Part shown: positions 41,637-44,243 of the stretch, in pieces
Position numbering within the stretch: position 1 is the stretch's first letter
Layout of the letters: every line of letters begins with the position of its first letter
Assembly: GCA_045588675.1 (NCBI GenBank)
Contig: JAZNER010000025.1
Span: 1-44,243 of the forward strand
DNA: 44,243 nt
Reading direction: 5' to 3'
Source: SVTX01 sp045588675
GTDB lineage: Bacteria > Bacillota > Clostridia > Oscillospirales > CAG-272
Position numbers and translations under genes: made by a program
The notes under the pieces: generated by a model
Told to the model about the DNA's origin: nothing
What the model saw: only the letters and a program-made list of their open reading frames with translations
The model's database searches: none

Positions 41637-41829
41637 GGTTATACACCTCCGTTATAAATAATGTATATATTTTTTATAATATTTGTCAGAATTGCGGCGA
41701 AAAACAAAAAACGCCGAGCCGAAAAGCCCGCGCGTAAAATATATTCAGCTTTTTTATTCAGCTGAATTATACATACTATTAACCACAACGCGCACAGCGG
41801 TTGGGTGGAAGCGGAACTTCTCTTTATTG
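41637..41829 (-). promoter_or_regulatory. L20-type attenuator leader of infC-rpmI-rplT
   Basis: A leader of about 190 bases between the promoter and the infC start. It contains a hairpin (ATTCAGCT/AGCTGAAT, 41743-41768) and a terminator at 41699-41735. The segment TGCGCGT (complement of 41788-41794) can pair with the terminator's 5' arm (ACGCGCG), a ready antiterminator. This matches the known L20-leader control of infC operons in Firmicutes; binding of L20 would favour termination (by family knowledge). Confidence 0.82.
41699..41735 (-). terminator. Regulated terminator in the infC leader
   Basis: Minus strand: ACGC-g-CGGGC pairs with GCTCG-GCGT (nine pairs, one bulged G, one G-U) around TTTTCG, then T6-G-T5. 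It lies 60-100 bases before infC. Confidence 0.9.
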
Positions 41830-41835
41830 CACCTC

Positions 41836-41864
41836 ATTATAGCACACAAAAAAGCTTTTGTCAA
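41836..41864 (-). promoter_or_regulatory. SigA-type promoter of the infC operon
   Basis: Minus strand: perfect TTGACA (41859-41864), 17-base spacer, perfect TATAAT (41836-41841). Predicted start of transcription about 41829. Confidence 0.88.
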
Positions 41865-42072
41865 TACCTTTTATCAAATTTTTTCGCAAAAATCAATTAT
41901 TTTTTGGATTATTTGCAGTTTTCCCTTTGCTTTTAAGGGTTAACTCAATTATTTGAGTACGACATTCTCACCTTGTTTATAGTGCACAAAAACCACTACG
42001 ACAAAACTTCGAAAATTCTAACACTCATACTTTTACACAAAAATTACGACAAAAAATCGTACAAAATGGATA

Positions 42073-42101
42073 TTTACAAATCCGAAAAAATGGTGTATAA
42101 T
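42073..42101 (+). promoter_or_regulatory. Promoter of the candidate small RNA
   Basis: TTTACA (42073-42078), 17-base spacer, TATAAT (42096-42101); transcription start expected near 42108. Confidence 0.75.
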
Positions 42102-42107
42102 AGAATT

Positions 42108-42264
42108 CCCGAATAAAGCAGAGGAGCCGCGTCCTTTCTTTATTTCCTGCACAACAACCTATTTTTCTGCGAAATATCAACCTAATGATATCACTGCGCA
42201 ATGAAAAAATGCTGTTGTGCTTTCTTTTTTGCAAAATTATCAGGCCGCTATTAGCGGCTTTTTT
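42108..42264 (+). ncRNA. Candidate structured small RNA of about 157 bases
   Basis: It begins at the promoter above and ends in a strong terminator. First hairpin 42112-42144: AATAAAG/CTTTATT with an inner AGAGGA/TCCTTT stem. Second, long hairpin 42149-42220: GCACAACA/TGTTGTGC at its base, then ATTTTT/AAAAAT, a CTGCG/CGCA-type step and ATATCA/TGATAT at the tip, with bulges between. Terminator 42244-42264: GCCGCT/AGCGGC plus six T. No open frame with a ribosome binding site lies in it. The long interrupted rod recalls 6S RNA in outline, but I cannot assign a family. Confidence 0.65.
42244..42264 (+). terminator. Terminator of the candidate small RNA
   Basis: Six-base-pair all-but-AT-poor stem GCCGCT/AGCGGC with ATT loop, followed by six T. 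Confidence 0.88.
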
Positions 42265-42380
42265 GCTTTCAAAAACAACATTTTTCGCTTGATTTTGAAG
42301 AAATATTCTCAAAATTCGGCTTGAAAATTGAAAAGGTATTATAATTAATTGTATAAATTGTAAAAAATTCAGAAAAACTA

Positions 42381-42409
42381 TGGAAATTCTTTCAATTGTA
42401 TGCTATAAT
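42381..42409 (+). promoter_or_regulatory. Candidate lon promoter
   Basis: TGGAAA (42381-42386, four of six consensus bases), 17-base spacer, TATAAT (42404-42409). It would give a leader of about 147 bases. Confidence 0.5.
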
Positions 42410-42522
42410 AATATTAATTATATGCAAATTGTGAAATTGGAAACAGCTTCTCTTGTTTTGTAACCGAAAACGCTTTGACTGTTTTCAATATGATTTATAG
42501 ATATACGGCGCGATATCGTTAA

Positions 42523-42542
42523 AGTCAAACGCAAAAGTCAAA
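42523..42542 (+). promoter_or_regulatory. Direct repeat AGTCAAA upstream of lon
   Basis: AGTCAAA at 42523-42529 and 42536-42542, a 13-base period, just before the ribosome binding site. The heptads resemble the CtsR half-site (RGTCAAA), but the known operator has a 10-base period, so CtsR control is only a possibility. Confidence 0.35.
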
Positions 42543-42562
42543 TTCAGATTGGAGATTTATTA

Positions 42563-44243
42563 ATGTCAGAATATACAGTAAAAGTCGAAAAGCTATCACT
42601 TCCTCTGGTCGTGCTGAACACGACCGTCGCCTTCCCCGGTGAGATAGTCAACCTTGAAATAACCGACAACAGCTTCAGCTCCTGTGAAGCCTTGCGTGAA
42701 GCATTTGAGGGCTCGAAATATGCAGTTGCAGTGCCTATGAAGCAAAGTGGCGATAATGACGAGCTTTTTGAGGTCGGTACAGTAATAAAAATCAAGCAGC
42801 TCGTAAATGCAGGAGAAAAAACTCTGCGCTGTATCGCTGAGGGTATGTCGCGCGCTATTATCAACGGATACAAGCGCACGGGAAAATTCTGCACCGCAGA
42901 TATAATGTGCAAAACAGTAATTCTTCCCGACGGGCCAAGTGTCAAAAACGACGCTTATCTGCACCGCCTTATTGATGTAGCTACAAGAATGTCAAAGCTT
43001 TTGCCTCCCCCTGCAGAGAATATTGTTCCGTCGCTTAAAACAATTAAAAATCCCGCTATGCTCGCTGATGTGATTGCTTCAGGGCTCTTTATCAAAATTG
43101 AAGATAAGCTTGAAATTCTCGGTATCTTTGAGCCGTATCTGCGCATAGAGCAGGTTTTGTCAATTGCCGACACCGAGATTGAGGTCTTAAAATTTGAGGC
43201 CGACCTCCACAAGAAGACCAGAGAGCGAATAAATCGCGGTCAAAAGGAATACTACTTGCGCGAGGAAATGAAAACTATTCAAGAGGAGCTTGGAGATTCG
43301 CTCTCCGAAGCTGACGAGTACTTTAATAAGATTATGTCGCTCAAGCTCCCCGAGGATATAGAGAAAAAGCTGTTAAAGGAAAATGACCGTCTTGCAAAGG
43401 CTCCCTTTGGCACGGCAGAAGCAACCGTTCTTGCAAATTATCTTGATATTTGCACTTCCCTGCCTTGGACAAGCTCAACTAAGGACCGCACAGACATTGC
43501 GGCGGCCAAAAAAATTCTTGACGCCGACCACGAGGGTCTTTGCGATGTCAAGGAAAGACTTATTGAATATCTTGCCGTAAAACAGATGAGTCCCGAATTG
43601 AAGGGGCAGATTATTTGCCTTTACGGCCCTCCCGGTGTTGGTAAAACCTCTATTGCCGCTTCTCTTGCCAAGGCAATGAAGCGTAAATATGTTCGTGTAT
43701 CTCTCGGCGGAGTTCGTGACGAGGCAGATATTCGCGGACACAGAAAAACCTATGTCGGAGCTATGCCCGGCAGAATTATATCGGCGCTCTCACAGGTCGG
43801 AGTTAAAAATCCGCTTATACTACTTGACGAAATCGACAAAATGGCAAACGACGGCAGAGGCGACCCCGCATCAGCTATGCTTGAGGTTCTTGACCCCGAG
43901 CAAAATAAGTTCTTCCGCGACCATTTCGTTGAGCTTCCCTTTGACCTTTCGGACTGTATGTTCATCTGCACCGCCAACACTCTCGACACAGTTCCGAAGC
44001 CCCTTCTTGACAGAATGGAAGTGATCGAGCTTTCCTCCTACACAAGAGGCGAAAAGCTTTCGATCGCAAAAAATCACCTCATCCCGAAGCAGTGCCGCCG
44101 TCACGGTCTTGACCGCCGCCGTTTCCGCCTTACGGATGCAGCAATATATGAACTTATCGATTATTATACAGCCGAAGCCGGTGTCAGAAATCTCGAACGT
44201 GAGATCGCTTCACTTTGCAGAAAAGCAGCACGCAAGCTTGTCT
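42563..44243 (+). CDS. lon: ATP-dependent protease Lon, 3' end outside the window
   Basis: The first 560 residues of the La protease, cut by the window edge. An N-terminal substrate-binding domain (PLVVLNTTVAFPGEI at the start) is followed by a coiled coil (REEMKTIQEELGDS) and the AAA+ module: LYGPPGVGKTS (Walker A), RVSLGGVRDEADIRGHRKTYVGAMPGR, LILLDEIDKM (Walker B), then sensor 2 near AGVRNLEREI. The Ser-Lys protease domain should lie beyond 44243. GGAG is 8 bases before the ATG. Lon degrades misfolded and regulatory proteins. Confidence 0.96.
   Translation, partial: MSEYTVKVEKLSLPLVVLNTTVAFPGEIVNLEITDNSFSSCEALREAFEGSKYAVAVPMKQSGDNDELFEVGTVIKIKQLVNAGEKTLRCIAEGMSRAIINGYKRTGKFCTADIMCKTVILPDGPSVKNDAYLHRLIDVATRMSKLLPPPAENIVPSLKTIKNPAMLADVIASGLFIKIEDKLEILGIFEPYLRIEQVLSIADTEIEVLKFEADLHKKTRERINRGQKEYYLREEMKTIQEELGDSLSEADEYFNKIMSLKLPEDIEKKLLKENDRLAKAPFGTAEATVLANYLDICTSLPWTSSTKDRTDIAAAKKILDADHEGLCDVKERLIEYLAVKQMSPELKGQIICLYGPPGVGKTSIAASLAKAMKRKYVRVSLGGVRDEADIRGHRKTYVGAMPGRIISALSQVGVKNPLILLDEIDKMANDGRGDPASAMLEVLDPEQNKFFRDHFVELPFDLSDCMFICTANTLDTVPKPLLDRMEVIELSSYTRGEKLSIAKNHLIPKQCRRHGLDRRRFRLTDAAIYELIDYYTAEAGVRNLEREIASLCRKAARKLV

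Larger units (their letters stand above)
41865..42562. other. Long intergenic region between infC and lon
   Basis: About 700 bases without a gene. 41865-42072 is AT-rich with only a small dyad ACTCAA/TTGAGT (41944-41959). 42073-42264 holds a promoter, structured RNA candidate and terminator. 42381-42562 holds the lon promoter and a 147-base leader with a direct repeat. A 95-codon frame on the minus strand across 42025-42312 is considered chance. Confidence 0.7.

Noticed and set aside
42025..42312. 95-codon minus-strand frame opposite the candidate small RNA
   Set aside because: No ribosome binding site; it runs across the small RNA's promoter and terminator.
1..44243. CRISPR arrays, tRNA or rRNA genes, insertion sequences
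   Set aside because: No regularly spaced direct repeats, tRNA T-arm patterns outside the T-box leaders, rRNA, or transposase reading frames were found.

Overview
The window is about 44 kb of chromosome from a low-to-moderate GC member of the Firmicutes, most likely class Clostridia, possibly a gut Oscillospirales or Christensenellales type. The evidence is the strong AGGAGG-type ribosome binding sites, near-consensus TTGACA-17-TATAAT promoters, T-box leaders, an infC-rpmI-rplT operon with a long attenuated leader, a SpoIIP homologue (sporulation lineage), and the dprA-topA-trmFO and smc-ftsY neighbourhoods. Species cannot be set from the sequence alone. Most of the window is housekeeping. No CRISPR array, tRNA, rRNA or complete mobile element is visible.

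Layout. (1) 1-2350 looks accessory: a tandem pair of XRE-type regulators flanked by non-coding, hairpin-rich sequence that may be the footprint of an integrative element. (2) 2354-9486 holds a small membrane protein, rpsU, leuS behind a complete T-box leader, a DHH-family pyrophosphatase-like protein, an XRE-S24 (LexA/CI-like) self-cleaving repressor divergent from a small two-helix membrane protein, and spoIIP. (3) 9833-13366 encodes two exported lipoproteins: an oligopeptide-binding protein and an SGNH-hydrolase-like protein with a Glu-Thr repeat linker. (4) 13546-17568 is a metallo-beta-lactamase-fold hydrolase followed by adjacent glutamyl- and glutaminyl-tRNA synthetase genes. (5) 17650-23929 holds a DUF1294 protein, a Phe T-box, a palindrome-rich insert, pheS-pheT, DUF896, RNHCP, ruvX and an unknown membrane-anchored protein.

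(6) 24018-40313 is an unbroken run of 14 genes on the minus strand: rRNA methyltransferase, dprA, topA, trmFO, plsX, rnc, radical SAM, smc, ftsY, rdgB, yhbY, nadD, yqeK, rsfS. Many of them overlap or lie one base apart. (7) 40482-41636 is the rplT-rpmI-infC operon (minus), with an ATA start codon inferred for infC and an L20-type leader with terminator and anti-terminator. (8) 42073-42264 is a candidate structured small RNA with its own promoter and terminator. (9) The window ends inside lon.

The most interesting points are the S24-repressor switch with three related dyads around divergent promoters (7651-7862), the unassigned structured RNA upstream of lon, the second strong terminator and palindrome cluster between the Phe T-box and pheS, the DHH protein with an altered SRK motif, and the accessory left end. 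All functions are inferred by reading the sequence; no database search was run.
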